DNA from: Bradyrhizobium arachidis
GTDB taxonomy: Bacteria > Pseudomonadota > Alphaproteobacteria > Rhizobiales > Xanthobacteraceae
DNA: 64,000 nt
Assembly: GCF_024758505.1 (NCBI RefSeq)
Contig: NZ_CP077970.1
Span: 5,704,001 to 5,768,000, forward strand
Direction of reading: 5' to 3'
This document shows, piece after piece, positions 52,038 through 59,477 of this stretch (position 1 is the first letter of the stretch; each line of letters opens with the position of its first letter). The position numbers and the translations under genes were made by a program. Under the pieces are notes generated by a model. The model saw only the letters and a program-made list of their open reading frames with translations. It was not told the DNA's origin and did not search any database.

Positions 52038-52811
52038 CTACCGCTCGGCAAAGGCCTTTTCGACCACGAACTGGGCCGGTTCGCCGTGGTTACCCTCGAC
52101 AAAACCGCGCTCACCCAAGAGCACGCGGGTGTCGGCCACCAGCGCCGGGCTGCCGCAGATCATGACGCGGTCATGGGCAGCCTCGATCGGCGGCAGGCCG
52201 ATGTCGGAAAACAGCTTGCCGGTGGTAATGAGGTCGGTGATGCGTCCGCGGTTGCGGAAGGGGTCGCGGGTCACGGTCGGGTAGTAGATGAGCTGATTGC
52301 GGATGTAGTCGCCGAGCAGTTCGTCCTGCGGCAGCGTCTCGGTGATCATCTCGCCATAGGCGAGCTCCTTGACGTGCCGGCAGCCGTGCAGCAGCACGAC
52401 CTTCTCGAAACGCTCATAGGTTTCAGGGTCCTTGATCACGCTGAGGAACGGGGCGAGGCCCGTGCCGGTGCCGATCAGATAGAGATTGCGGCCCGCTTCG
52501 AGGTTGTCGATGACGAGCGTGCCGGTCGCCTTGCGGCTGACGATGATCTCGTCGCCCTGCTTCAGGTGCTGGAGGCGCGAGGTCAGCGGGCCGTCCGGCA
52601 CCTTGATCGAGAAGAACTCGAGCGTGTCCTCGTAATTGGCGCTGGCGACGCTGTAAGCCCGCAGCAGCGGTTTTTCGCCGACCTTGAGCCCGATCATGGT
52701 GAATTCGCCGTTGCGGAAGCGGAAGGTGGGGCTGCGGGTGGTCTTGAAGGAGAACAGCGTGTCGGTCCAGTGGTGAACGCTGAGGACGCTTTCCTGGTTG
52801 AAATTGCTCAT
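52038..52811 (-). CDS. fpr: Ferredoxin-NADP reductase, FPR type
   Basis: A 257-residue flavodoxin/ferredoxin reductase of the bacterial Fpr subclass. RAYSVAS (52-58) binds the FAD isoalloxazine, GTGTGLAPFLSV (114-125) is the NADP loop, CGSPALVADT follows, and the chain ends in VEKAFAER, the short C-terminal extension typical of alphaproteobacterial Fpr. It moves electrons between NADPH and ferredoxin or flavodoxin. It is divergent from the enamidase gene with palindromes between them, so it may support a ferredoxin-dependent reductive or P450 step as well as housekeeping. Confidence 0.93.
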   Translation of the reverse strand: MSNFNQESVLSVHHWTDTLFSFKTTRSPTFRFRNGEFTMIGLKVGEKPLLRAYSVASANYEDTLEFFSIKVPDGPLTSRLQHLKQGDEIIVSRKATGTLVIDNLEAGRNLYLIGTGTGLAPFLSVIKDPETYERFEKVVLLHGCRHVKELAYGEMITETLPQDELLGDYIRNQLIYYPTVTRDPFRNRGRITDLITTGKLFSDIGLPPIEAAHDRVMICGSPALVADTRVLLGERGFVEGNHGEPAQFVVEKAFAER

Positions 52812-52839
52812 CTCACCCTGCCCTTGCTTCGGTCGGTCG

Positions 52840-52851
52840 TTGTCTAGACAA
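52840..52851. promoter_or_regulatory. Palindrome between fpr and enamidase genes
   Basis: TTGTCTAGACAA is a perfect 12-bp palindrome 29 bp upstream of the fpr start. It resembles GntR-type half-site symmetry, but the regulator is not in the window. Confidence 0.45.
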
Positions 52852-52870
52852 TATCATTCGTGTACTATCG

Positions 52871-52886
52871 TTCGTATACAAACGAA
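52871..52886. promoter_or_regulatory. Second palindrome between fpr and enamidase genes
   Basis: TTCGT (52871-52875) and ACGAA (52882-52886) enclose ATACAA. An outer ATTCGT at 52856-52861 pairs with ACGAAT at 52882-52887. The 11 bases TGTACTATCGT at 52861-52871 also occur in the TetR operator region at 43651-43661, hinting at a related regulator. Confidence 0.4.
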
Positions 52887-52960
52887 TAATCCGGCTTGAT
52901 CGATTGGTCAAGGCGGGATCAGATCGCAAGCGTTGCAGGTAGGGATAAGGAACCATCTCC

Positions 52961-54157
52961 ATGGCGCATGACGCACCCCAGGCCACCGGGCCTTCCAAGC
53001 TCGTGATCCGCAACATCGGCCTGATCCTGTCCGGCGCCCTGGAAAAACCGATCCTGGATGGCGACACCATCGTCGCTGAGAACGGAAAAATCACCGCGAT
53101 CGGCCGCTTCAAGGACGTGGACATTGAAGGCGCCACCACGATCGTGGACGCCAACGGCACCACGGTGGCGCCGGGCCTGATCGACAGCCACGTCCACCCT
53201 GTCGCGGGCGACTGGACGCCGCGACAGAACCAGATCAACTGGATCGACAGCTACCTCCATGGCGGCGTCACCACCATGATCTCGGCCGGCGAGGTGCACA
53301 TGCCGGGCCGGCCCCGCGACGTCGTCGGCCTGAAGGCAATGGCGATCTTCGCCCAACGCGCCTTCTGGACGCTGCGTCCCGGCGGCGTGAAGGTTCATGC
53401 CGGCGCGCCCGTCATCGAATGCGAGATGGTCGAGGAGGACTTCAAGGAAATGGCCGCCGCCGGCGTCAAGCTGCTCGGCGAAGTCGGCCTCGGCGGCGTC
53501 AAGGACGGCCCGACCGCGCGGAAGATGGTGGGCTGGGCGCGCAAATACGGCATCCAGAGCACGATCCACACCGGCGGGCCCTCGATCCCCGGCTCCGGCC
53601 TGATCGACAAGGACGTCGTGCTGGAAGCCGACACCGACGTCGTCGGCCACATCAATGGCGGTCACACCGCGCTGCCCGACGACCAGATCCGCTGCATCTG
53701 CGAGGGCTGCAAGCGCGGGCTCGAGCTGGTTCACAACGGCAATGAGCGCTCGGCGCTGTTCACGCTGCGCATCGCGCGCGAGATGGGCGACCTCCACCGC
53801 GTCATCCTCGGCACCGATGCGCCGGCCGGCTCCGGCGTGCAACCGCTCGGCATTTTGCGCATGGTCTCGATGCTGTCCTCGCTCGGCGAACTGCCGGCCG
53901 AGCTCGCCTTCTGTCTTGCGACCGGCAACACCGCGCGGATGCGCGAGCTCGATTGCGGCCTCATTGAAGTGGGCCGTTCCGCCGATTTCGTGCTGATGGA
54001 CAAGGCGCAGCATTCGCCTGGAAAGAACATCCTCGAGAGCGTGCAGCTCGGCGACCTCCCCGGCATCGGCATGACCATCATCGACGGCATCGTGCGGACG
54101 CAACGCAGCCGCAATACGCCGCCGGCGGGCAAGGTGCCGGAGATCGTGGCGAAGTAA
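52961..54157 (+). CDS. Amidohydrolase closely resembling enamidase
   Basis: A 398-residue amidohydrolase. Sequence landmarks match the Eubacterium barkeri nicotinate-pathway enamidase as I remember it: NIGLILSGALEKP, GLIDSHVHPVAGDWTPRQ, LHGGVTTMISAG, a lysine/histidine metal-site region (GGVKVHAGAP), GEVGLGG, STIHTGGPSIPGSG and GHINGGHTA, and the ending RSRNTPPAGK. Enamidase hydrolyses 1,4,5,6-tetrahydro-6-oxonicotinate to 2-formylglutarate and ammonia. The ATG at 52961 begins a polar 10-residue lead. It is divergent from fpr. The family match is strong; the same substrate is not proved, and no nicotinate-hydroxylase genes are in view. Confidence 0.85.
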   Translation: MAHDAPQATGPSKLVIRNIGLILSGALEKPILDGDTIVAENGKITAIGRFKDVDIEGATTIVDANGTTVAPGLIDSHVHPVAGDWTPRQNQINWIDSYLHGGVTTMISAGEVHMPGRPRDVVGLKAMAIFAQRAFWTLRPGGVKVHAGAPVIECEMVEEDFKEMAAAGVKLLGEVGLGGVKDGPTARKMVGWARKYGIQSTIHTGGPSIPGSGLIDKDVVLEADTDVVGHINGGHTALPDDQIRCICEGCKRGLELVHNGNERSALFTLRIAREMGDLHRVILGTDAPAGSGVQPLGILRMVSMLSSLGELPAELAFCLATGNTARMRELDCGLIEVGRSADFVLMDKAQHSPGKNILESVQLGDLPGIGMTIIDGIVRTQRSRNTPPAGKVPEIVAK

Positions 54158-54177
54158 CAGGGCCCGAGCGCCCGCCC

Positions 54178-54306
54178 CGTCATCCTGAGGCGCTCGCACA
54201 CGGCGCAAATGCGCCGTGTGCGAGCCTCGAAGGATGAACGGCCGGGACGCAGCCGGGCCGTCGCCCTTCGAAGGCCGCTGAAGAAGCGGCCACCTCAGGG
54301 TGACGG
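54178..54306. repeat. Compound palindromic element, CCGTCATCCTGAGG type
   Basis: The element starts CCGTCATCCTGAGG (54178) and ends with the near-inverse CCTCAGGGTGACGG (54306). Inside is a perfect 15-bp stem, GCTCGCACACGGCGC (54192-54206) with its inverse at 54211-54225 and an AAAT loop, plus a second hairpin around 54240-54290. It begins 20 bp after the enamidase stop. Likely a dispersed REP/BIME-like element. Confidence 0.75.
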
Positions 54307-54319
54307 AGAAAGAGCTGCC

Positions 54320-54443
54320 GTAGGGTGGGCAAAACGACTTGTCTGCCGTAGCTCGCAGAGCGAGGGCGGAAGCGTACCCCCTCTTCCATCGAATTCGCGG
54401 AGAGATGGTGGGCACGGCGCAAACGCGCCTTTGCCCACCCTAC
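54320..54443. repeat. Inverted-repeat element with GTAGGGTGGGC ends
   Basis: GTAGGGTGGGC at 54320 and GCCCACCCTAC ending at 54443 are perfect inverted ends of a 124-bp element without a coding frame. The remaining sequence up to the gene at 54618 shows no further structure. A sister element with GTAGGGTGGGTTAGC ends lies at 61429-61544, so at least two copies of this family occur in the window. Confidence 0.75.
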
Positions 54444-54617
54444 GGCACCGAATTCTGCGCGGCTTATTCAACAACGCATCGACGCCTGGCGCACATTCGC
54501 GTCGCGCGGAGCGAGGCCCTCGCCGCGTGACGGGCAAAGCCAATTGCGTCGGGCCGGTTTCTAGCTAAAGTTGCGCTCACGCCCGGAATCCCATCCGGAC
54601 CTCCTGGGGAGCCCCTT

Positions 54618-55379
54618 TTGAGTGAACAGGTCATCGATCTCCCGCTTCCGGTTCAAAGCCAATGGACCGTGGTTCGCGGCTGCTTCTGGCGAGTGCTTGC
54701 AGCCCTGGCAAGCGGCGTCCCGGTCACCTTCGTCATCGCCTTCGTCGTGAGCTTCGTCGGAGCGGCAACCCGTTCTGCCTCCTTGCTCCGCGCGACCAAG
54801 GAGTTCTGGTACCTGGAATCGCTCACAATTCTGTCGATCTTCATGGTGAGCGCAACATATCTGTACTTCGCCCGCGACGGGTTGAAGGAGAGGCTCCGAC
54901 AATTTCCTCCCGAACTGATCAACGGACTCCGCCGCCCGGTATCGCTCCTGATCCTGGTTTGCGTGCCGCTGGGCCTGCTCGGCACGGTTCAATGGGCCAT
55001 GACGACAACCCAGCTGACGAAGAATTTCCTGCACGATATGCCGCCGATCTTTTGGCTGACCATTGCGGTCCTTCTCGTCATCGTAGCCCCCGTGGCGGAG
55101 GAGATATTTTACCGCGGATACGTATGGGACCGTCTGTCCAGTATCATGCCACCCTGGAAGGCAGCCACGATCTCCGCTGCTCTCTTCCTCGGCTCGCATC
55201 TCCCCAACGGCATTCTCACGCCCCTGCTCGTGCTGCCACTGACGATCGTTCTGACCGTCCTGCGACTACGGGGCGTTGGAGTGGGCGTGTGCGTACTCGC
55301 ACATGGCGTCTACAACGGGACGATCATTCTCGGTAACGTCGTCCAGACCTACGTTGCACCGCTCCCCATCCCTTCATGA
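54618..55379 (+). CDS. CPBP-family intramembrane glutamic protease-like protein
   Basis: A 253-residue membrane protein with about seven helices. The Abi/CPBP motifs are in place: Glu161-Glu162-x3-Arg166 in APVAEEIFYRGY, His194 in LGSHLPNG, and His229 with Asn233 in LAHGVYN. This is the catalytic set of the Rce1-like intramembrane proteases. The start is TTG 54618 with GGGGAG six bases upstream. In bacteria members process or protect against peptides, or have unknown roles. It stands alone between the repeat cluster and the marR-fragment islet, a region of apparent genome rearrangement. Confidence 0.88.
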   Translation: MSEQVIDLPLPVQSQWTVVRGCFWRVLAALASGVPVTFVIAFVVSFVGAATRSASLLRATKEFWYLESLTILSIFMVSATYLYFARDGLKERLRQFPPELINGLRRPVSLLILVCVPLGLLGTVQWAMTTTQLTKNFLHDMPPIFWLTIAVLLVIVAPVAEEIFYRGYVWDRLSSIMPPWKAATISAALFLGSHLPNGILTPLLVLPLTIVLTVLRLRGVGVGVCVLAHGVYNGTIILGNVVQTYVAPLPIPS

Positions 55380-55404
55380 GGATCATGGAATCCACGACTG
55401 ACAC

Positions 55405-55534
55405 TCACCGCAGCTTGTTAAGCAGCGCCATCAGCGTCTCGCACTCCCTGGGCTCAAGTGGCGCGAGCGTTTCGCGGGTGATCGCGAGCGCGCTGGGCGC
55501 GACCTTTTCGGCGAGTTGCTGACCGGCGCGGGTC
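55405..55534 (-). pseudogene. 3' fragment of a marR-type gene (duplicate of 57504-57633)
   Basis: These 130 bases match the last 130 bases of the marR gene at 57504, including the stop codon, in the same orientation and with ten differences by my count. Nine fall at third codon positions and one changes Arg to Cys, so the fragment comes from a homologous gene that evolved under protein-level selection rather than from a copy that decayed. Similarity stops abruptly at 55534. Upstream coding sequence is absent, so it is a remnant. It bounds the left edge of a ~2 kb islet. Confidence 0.85.
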
Positions 55535-55620
55535 CCGAGCAATCCGGGACGTTCCTTGACTTCGGCCGGCCCGTGCCGGAGGTATCTTCACCGATCTCTG
55601 CTTCAATTTCCGGTCACTGC

Positions 55621-56391
55621 GTGTTCGACAAATTTGCAGACTGGTTGCGTCGGACGGTCCTGTTCTCGGCCGCTATCGACATTGCGCGCCAGACCTTGCC
55701 GACGCCGGTGCTGATCTGGCTGCGCACGCAGATGGTGCGCAATCTGCACGGCACGCCGGGCGACGTGTTCGGCGAAATCTATCGGCGCAACATCTGGGGT
55801 TACAAGGAAACCGCGTCCGGCGGCGGATCCACCCTGCACAACACCCAAAGGGTGCGAGAAGGCCTGCCCGGCCTGGTCGGTGACCTCGAGATCCACACTC
55901 TGCTCGACCTGCCCTGCGGCGATTTTCACTGGATGTCGAAGATCGAACTTCCGGTGTCGCACTACATCGGCGGTGACATCGTCCCGGAGTTGGTCGAGCG
56001 CACGGCAAACCAGTACGGCCGGCCCGACCGCACGTTCCGCAGGATCGACCTCTGCAACGATCCGCTTCCGGAAGCCGACCTGCTGCTCTGCCGCGACTGC
56101 TTCATCCATCTGTCCGAGGACATGATATTTCTCGCGATCGACAACATCCTCCGCTCCAACATCAGATATCTTCTGACCACGACCTATCCGGATGGCCGAA
56201 ACCGCGCGATTCGCACCGGCGACTTCTTCACCATCGATCTGTGCGCGCCGCCCTATAACTTCCCGCCGCCGATCAAGGTGCTCGACGACTGGGTGCCGCC
56301 GTTCGACCGGCGGCAGCTCGCGCTGTGGGAAGTCGAAAGCCTGCGGAAGATTTTGCGCAAGGGCGCGTCGGGGCGAGAACCGGCCGTGTAA
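55621..56391 (+). CDS. Class I SAM-dependent methyltransferase-like protein
   Basis: A 256-residue protein if GTG 55621 is the start; the frame is open further left, but that part runs into the marR fragment and is unlikely to be original. The Rossmann-like core has TLLDLPCGDFHWMSKIEL (a D-x-P-C-G-D variant of the SAM-binding motif I), then HYIGGDIVPELVE and LLLCRDCFIHLSEDM as later strands. This pattern is seen in methyltransferases near polysaccharide genes. Acceptor unknown. No good ribosome site is visible, so the start is uncertain. It is the left gene of the islet bounded by marR 3' ends. Confidence 0.75.
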   Translation: MFDKFADWLRRTVLFSAAIDIARQTLPTPVLIWLRTQMVRNLHGTPGDVFGEIYRRNIWGYKETASGGGSTLHNTQRVREGLPGLVGDLEIHTLLDLPCGDFHWMSKIELPVSHYIGGDIVPELVERTANQYGRPDRTFRRIDLCNDPLPEADLLLCRDCFIHLSEDMIFLAIDNILRSNIRYLLTTTYPDGRNRAIRTGDFFTIDLCAPPYNFPPPIKVLDDWVPPFDRRQLALWEVESLRKILRKGASGREPAV

Positions 56392-56397
56392 CCAGCG

Positions 56398-56832
56398 TCA
56401 CGAGACCTTCGCATCCAGCCGGCACTGCGCGTTCCCGACGCGCACAAGCGCCGCCATGAACGGATAGGTGCGGCGCCAGGGCTCGAACTTGTCTCCGCTT
56501 TGGCCCTTCAACGTCATGCGAAGGCCCTGCTGACCCTGATGAAGATCGGCCGACACGGAATAGGGTTGCGTTTCCGCCGCCAGTTCAAGGCGGCCAACCA
56601 AACGGCCGCCACGCGACGGACGCTCCTCAATGCGCAGGGCGGCACGGCCACAGGTGTTTTCGCCGGTCACTTCCACACCGCACCATCCGCCGGCACACTT
56701 CGATATGTCGAGCACCAGATTCCTGCTGTCGTCCTTCCAGCGCCCCTCGAAATCGGCTACGGAAGCGCCAGCACCGGCGGCGGGCGCCATATGGCTGACG
56801 ATCGCGGCTGCGATCAAAACCTTGATCGGCAC
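56398..56832 (-). CDS. Exported DUF2147-like protein
   Basis: The mature domain (DFEGRWKDDSRNLVLDISKC, GGWCGVEVTG, and a C-terminal lipocalin-like stretch) resembles DUF2147, small exported beta-barrel proteins. Three or four cysteines could pair. A hydrophobic signal segment (VLIAAAIVSHMAPAAGAGA) precedes it. Start choice is poor: GTG 56832 begins just before this segment but lacks a ribosome site; ATG 56934 has AGAGGA nearby but would overlap the divergent DUF2306 gene by 89 bp. It is convergent with the methyltransferase gene, six bases apart. Periplasmic; function unknown. Confidence 0.65.
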   Translation of the reverse strand: MPIKVLIAAAIVSHMAPAAGAGASVADFEGRWKDDSRNLVLDISKCAGGWCGVEVTGENTCGRAALRIEERPSRGGRLVGRLELAAETQPYSVSADLHQGQQGLRMTLKGQSGDKFEPWRRTYPFMAALVRVGNAQCRLDAKVS

Positions 56833-56845
56833 GAGGAGCGCTGAT

Positions 56846-57550
56846 TTGGAGCGAGCCGAACCGCAAGCAATTGCGCAATTGTCCGGATTGCGGCCGCGCG
56901 CGGTCGGCCTTGCCAAGGTGGTCGCCTTCATCATCGTATCCTCTGTGATCCTTCCGGCGGGAATGATGGCGATCGCCCTCGGGTCCGGATCGATGCCGCT
57001 GCCTCATCCCTTGTATCTGGTCCTTCAGCGACTTCCCATCGTGTTTCCCCTGCACATGATCGCGTCGGGACTGGCCCTCATCCTCATTCCCTGTGCGCTG
57101 CTCCTGCGCCATCGCCCGCCTCTGCACCGTCTGATCGGCCGTTTCGCCTCCTGTTGCATCCTGGTCGGCGCGCTAAGCGCTCTTCCGGTCGCCCTGTGCA
57201 GCGAAGCCAGTGCCATGGCGCGGGCAGGCCTGTTCGTCCAAGGCATCACCTGGCTAGCATTCGCTGTGGCCGCGGTTCATGCCATCCGGTCCGGCGACGT
57301 CGCAAGCCATGCGCGGCGGATGCTTGCCGTGGCCGCGATCGCCTCGGCCGCCATCTGGTTGCGGCTGGTGACATCAGCGGCAACTGTCCTCATGTTGCCG
57401 TTCGACGAGGTCTACGCCGTCGCGGCCTGGATGTGCTGGATCGTGCCGCTGGCCATCGTGCAGGGGTGGGCGAAGCGGCCCACTGCCGCCTACAGGACCG
57501 AGTTCACCGCAGCTTGTTCAGCAGCGCCATCAGCGTCTCGCGCTCCCTAG
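56846..57550 (+). CDS. DUF2306-like membrane protein
   Basis: A 234-residue membrane protein with about seven helices and the DUF2306 pattern: LPIVFPLHMIASGLALILIP, HRPPLHRLIGR, and the C-terminal helices with HARRMLAVAAIASAAIWLRL. The start is TTG 56846, with GAGGAG seven bases upstream. The last 15 residues are encoded by the reverse strand of the marR 3' end (from 57504), so this gene has a tail acquired by joining to marR, and the two overlap by 47 bp end to end. Function unknown; heme or quinone contact has been suggested for such folds but is not visible here. Confidence 0.75.
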   Translation: MERAEPQAIAQLSGLRPRAVGLAKVVAFIIVSSVILPAGMMAIALGSGSMPLPHPLYLVLQRLPIVFPLHMIASGLALILIPCALLLRHRPPLHRLIGRFASCCILVGALSALPVALCSEASAMARAGLFVQGITWLAFAVAAVHAIRSGDVASHARRMLAVAAIASAAIWLRLVTSAATVLMLPFDEVYAVAAWMCWIVPLAIVQGWAKRPTAAYRTEFTAACSAAPSASRAP

Positions 57551-57959
57551 GCTCGAGCGGCGCGAGCGTCTCGCGCGTGATCGCGAGTGCGCTGGGCGCG
57601 ACCTTCTCGGCGAGCTGCTGACCGGCGCGGGTCAGGCTGACCTGCAAGCGCCGTCCGTCCTCGGGATCGGGGCTCGTCTCGGTCAACCCGCGCGCCGTCA
57701 GGCGGTCGATCACGCCCTTGATGGTCGCAACGTCCATCGCGGTGAGCCGGCCGAGCTGGTTCTGCGAGCACGGCCCGGTCTCGGCGAGTTTTGACAGCGC
57801 CGCCCATTGCGTCGGCGTGAGGTTGGTGCCGATGTCGCGGGCAAAGATCGCGCTGTGGCGCTGCCAGACCTGGCGCAGGATGAAGCCGACCTGCTCGTCG
57901 AGCACGTAGGGCGGCTTGGCCGGCTTGACACTCTTCTTGACTGCGACACTCCTCGCCAT
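57504..57959 (-). CDS. MarR family transcriptional regulator
   Basis: A 151-residue MarR protein from ATG 57959. A basic N-terminal arm (VAVKKSVKPAKP) precedes the dimer helix and the winged helix LTPTQWAALSKLAETGPCSQNQLGRLTAMDVATIKGVIDRL, then the wing DPEDGRRLQVSLTRAG. One cysteine (GPCSQ) is near the recognition helix. It is the last gene of the branched-chain-type ABC operon, 25 bp after livF, and probably senses the transported or catabolised ligand. The 3' 130 bp exist as a diverged second copy at 55405-55534. Confidence 0.9.
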   Translation of the reverse strand: MARSVAVKKSVKPAKPPYVLDEQVGFILRQVWQRHSAIFARDIGTNLTPTQWAALSKLAETGPCSQNQLGRLTAMDVATIKGVIDRLTARGLTETSPDPEDGRRLQVSLTRAGQQLAEKVAPSALAITRETLAPLEPRERETLMALLNKLR

Positions 57960-57984
57960 CAGCCCCTGCCCTTCCCTTAGCCCC

Positions 57985-58689
57985 TCACAACGAGAGATGC
58001 GCGTCGCGGATGTCCGGGCGCGCGTCGAGCTCGGCCATCGTACCACCGAAACAGATTCGGCCACGCTCGATGATATAGGCGCGATCGGAAATCAGCCGCG
58101 CGAAATGCAGATTCTGCTCGGAGACGACGATGCTGACGCCTTCCTTCTTCATGGTCAGGATCGCGTCGACCATCTGTTCGACGATCTTCGGCGACAGGCC
58201 CTCAGACGGCTCGTCGAGCAGCACCAGCGACGGATTGCCCATCAGCGTGCGGGCGATGGTCAGCATCTGCTGCTCGCCGCCGCTCATCCGCCCGCCGGGC
58301 CGGTTGCGCATCTCGCTCAGGTTCGGAAACAGCGCGAACAGCTTTTCGCGGGTCCAGTGCGGCGCGTTTGGCCGCTTCGGCTGGCGGCCGACCTCGAGAT
58401 TTTCCTCGACGGTCAGATCGGTGAAGATGCGGCGTTCTTCCGGCACGTAACCGAGCCCGCCGCGCACGATCTCGTGGGTCGGGCGCGCCGAGACGTCCCT
58501 GCCCTCGAACTCGATGCGGCCGGTGCGCTGCGCGACGAGGCCGACGATGGAGCGGAACGTCGTCGATTTTCCGGCGCCGTTGCGCCCGAGTAGCGCGACG
58601 ACCTCGCCCTCGCCCACCTCGAGCGCGATGTCGAACAGAATATGCGCGGGGCCGTAATAGCTGTTGAGGTCCTGAACTGCGAGCTTCAT
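57985..58689 (-). CDS. Branched-chain-type ABC transporter ATPase, LivF
   Basis: A 234-residue ATPase of normal LivF length. Walker A GRNGAGKSTT (36-45), the signature MSGGEQQMLTIARTL and Walker B LVLLDEPSEGL are intact. It forms the ATPase pair with LivG to power the fused permease. Overlap of four bases with livG (ATGA). HAAT-family systems of this kind in soil bacteria often import aromatic acids, amides or urea rather than branched-chain amino acids, so the gene name reflects homology, not ligand. Confidence 0.93.
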   Translation of the reverse strand: MKLAVQDLNSYYGPAHILFDIALEVGEGEVVALLGRNGAGKSTTFRSIVGLVAQRTGRIEFEGRDVSARPTHEIVRGGLGYVPEERRIFTDLTVEENLEVGRQPKRPNAPHWTREKLFALFPNLSEMRNRPGGRMSGGEQQMLTIARTLMGNPSLVLLDEPSEGLSPKIVEQMVDAILTMKKEGVSIVVSEQNLHFARLISDRAYIIERGRICFGGTMAELDARPDIRDAHLSL

Positions 58690-59477
58690 GCCGGCGATCC
58701 CTCGCGATGGCGGGCGTCGTAGACCAGGCCCTCGCCGAGATAGACCGCTTGCACCTGCGGATTGCCGCGCACGGCTTCGGGCGAGCCTTCCGCGATCAGC
58801 GTGCCGCGGTTGAGCACGATGATGCGGTCGGCGTGCTCGAACACGACGTCCATGTCGTGCTCGGTGAAGAGCACGCCGATCGACTTTTCGCGCGCGATGG
58901 TCGCGGTGAGCCGCATCAGATCGATGCGCTCGCGCGGCGCCATGCCGGCGGTCGGCTCGTCCATCAACAAAAGTTTTGGCTGGTTGGCGAGCGCGACCGC
59001 GAGCTCCAGCCGCTTGAGATCGCCATAGGCGAGCTCGCCGCAGGGACGGTCGGCATAGCCGCCCATGCCGACGAGCTCGAGGAGGCGACCGGCCTCCTCG
59101 CGCGCGACTTTTGCCGCCGAGCCCGCGAGATTGAACAGGCGCTGCTCATGCGAGATCAGCGCGACCTGCACGTTCTCGCGCACGGTCATGGTGGCGAACG
59201 TCGCCGTGATCTGGAAGGTGCGCCCCACACCCAGCCGCCAGATCTCGCGCGGCTTGCGGCCCGTGATCTCCTCGCCGAGCAGGCGGACATGGCCGGAATC
59301 GGGCCGGTTCTGGCCGTTGAGCATGTCGAAGCAGGTGCTCTTGCCCGCGCCGTTCGGGCCGATCAGCGCCAGGATTTCGCCGGCGCGAAGCTCGAACGAC
59401 ACGCCGCGCACGGCATGAATGCCGCCGTAGGATTTTGTCAGCCCTTCGACCGACAGCAATGTGGGTGCGACGCTCAT
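58686..59477 (-). CDS. Branched-chain-type ABC transporter ATPase, LivG
   Basis: A 263-residue ATPase of the LivG type. Walker A is GPNGAGKSTCF (38-48), the LivG-specific signature reads LAYGDLKRLELAVALA in place of LSGGQ, and Walker B is LLLMDEPTAGM. The C-terminal region ends GNPQVQAVYLGEGL, as is usual. It overlaps both livHM (ATGA) and livF (ATGA), giving tight stoichiometric coupling. It has an ordinary length and no unusual insertions. Confidence 0.93.
   Translation of the reverse strand: MSVAPTLLSVEGLTKSYGGIHAVRGVSFELRAGEILALIGPNGAGKSTCFDMLNGQNRPDSGHVRLLGEEITGRKPREIWRLGVGRTFQITATFATMTVRENVQVALISHEQRLFNLAGSAAKVAREEAGRLLELVGMGGYADRPCGELAYGDLKRLELAVALANQPKLLLMDEPTAGMAPRERIDLMRLTATIAREKSIGVLFTEHDMDVVFEHADRIIVLNRGTLIAEGSPEAVRGNPQVQAVYLGEGLVYDARHREGSPA

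Noticed and set aside
52895..52912. CTTGA...TCAAG symmetry upstream of the enamidase gene as a FixK-type site
   Set aside because: The half-sites are eight bases apart instead of six, which does not match the FixK spacing.
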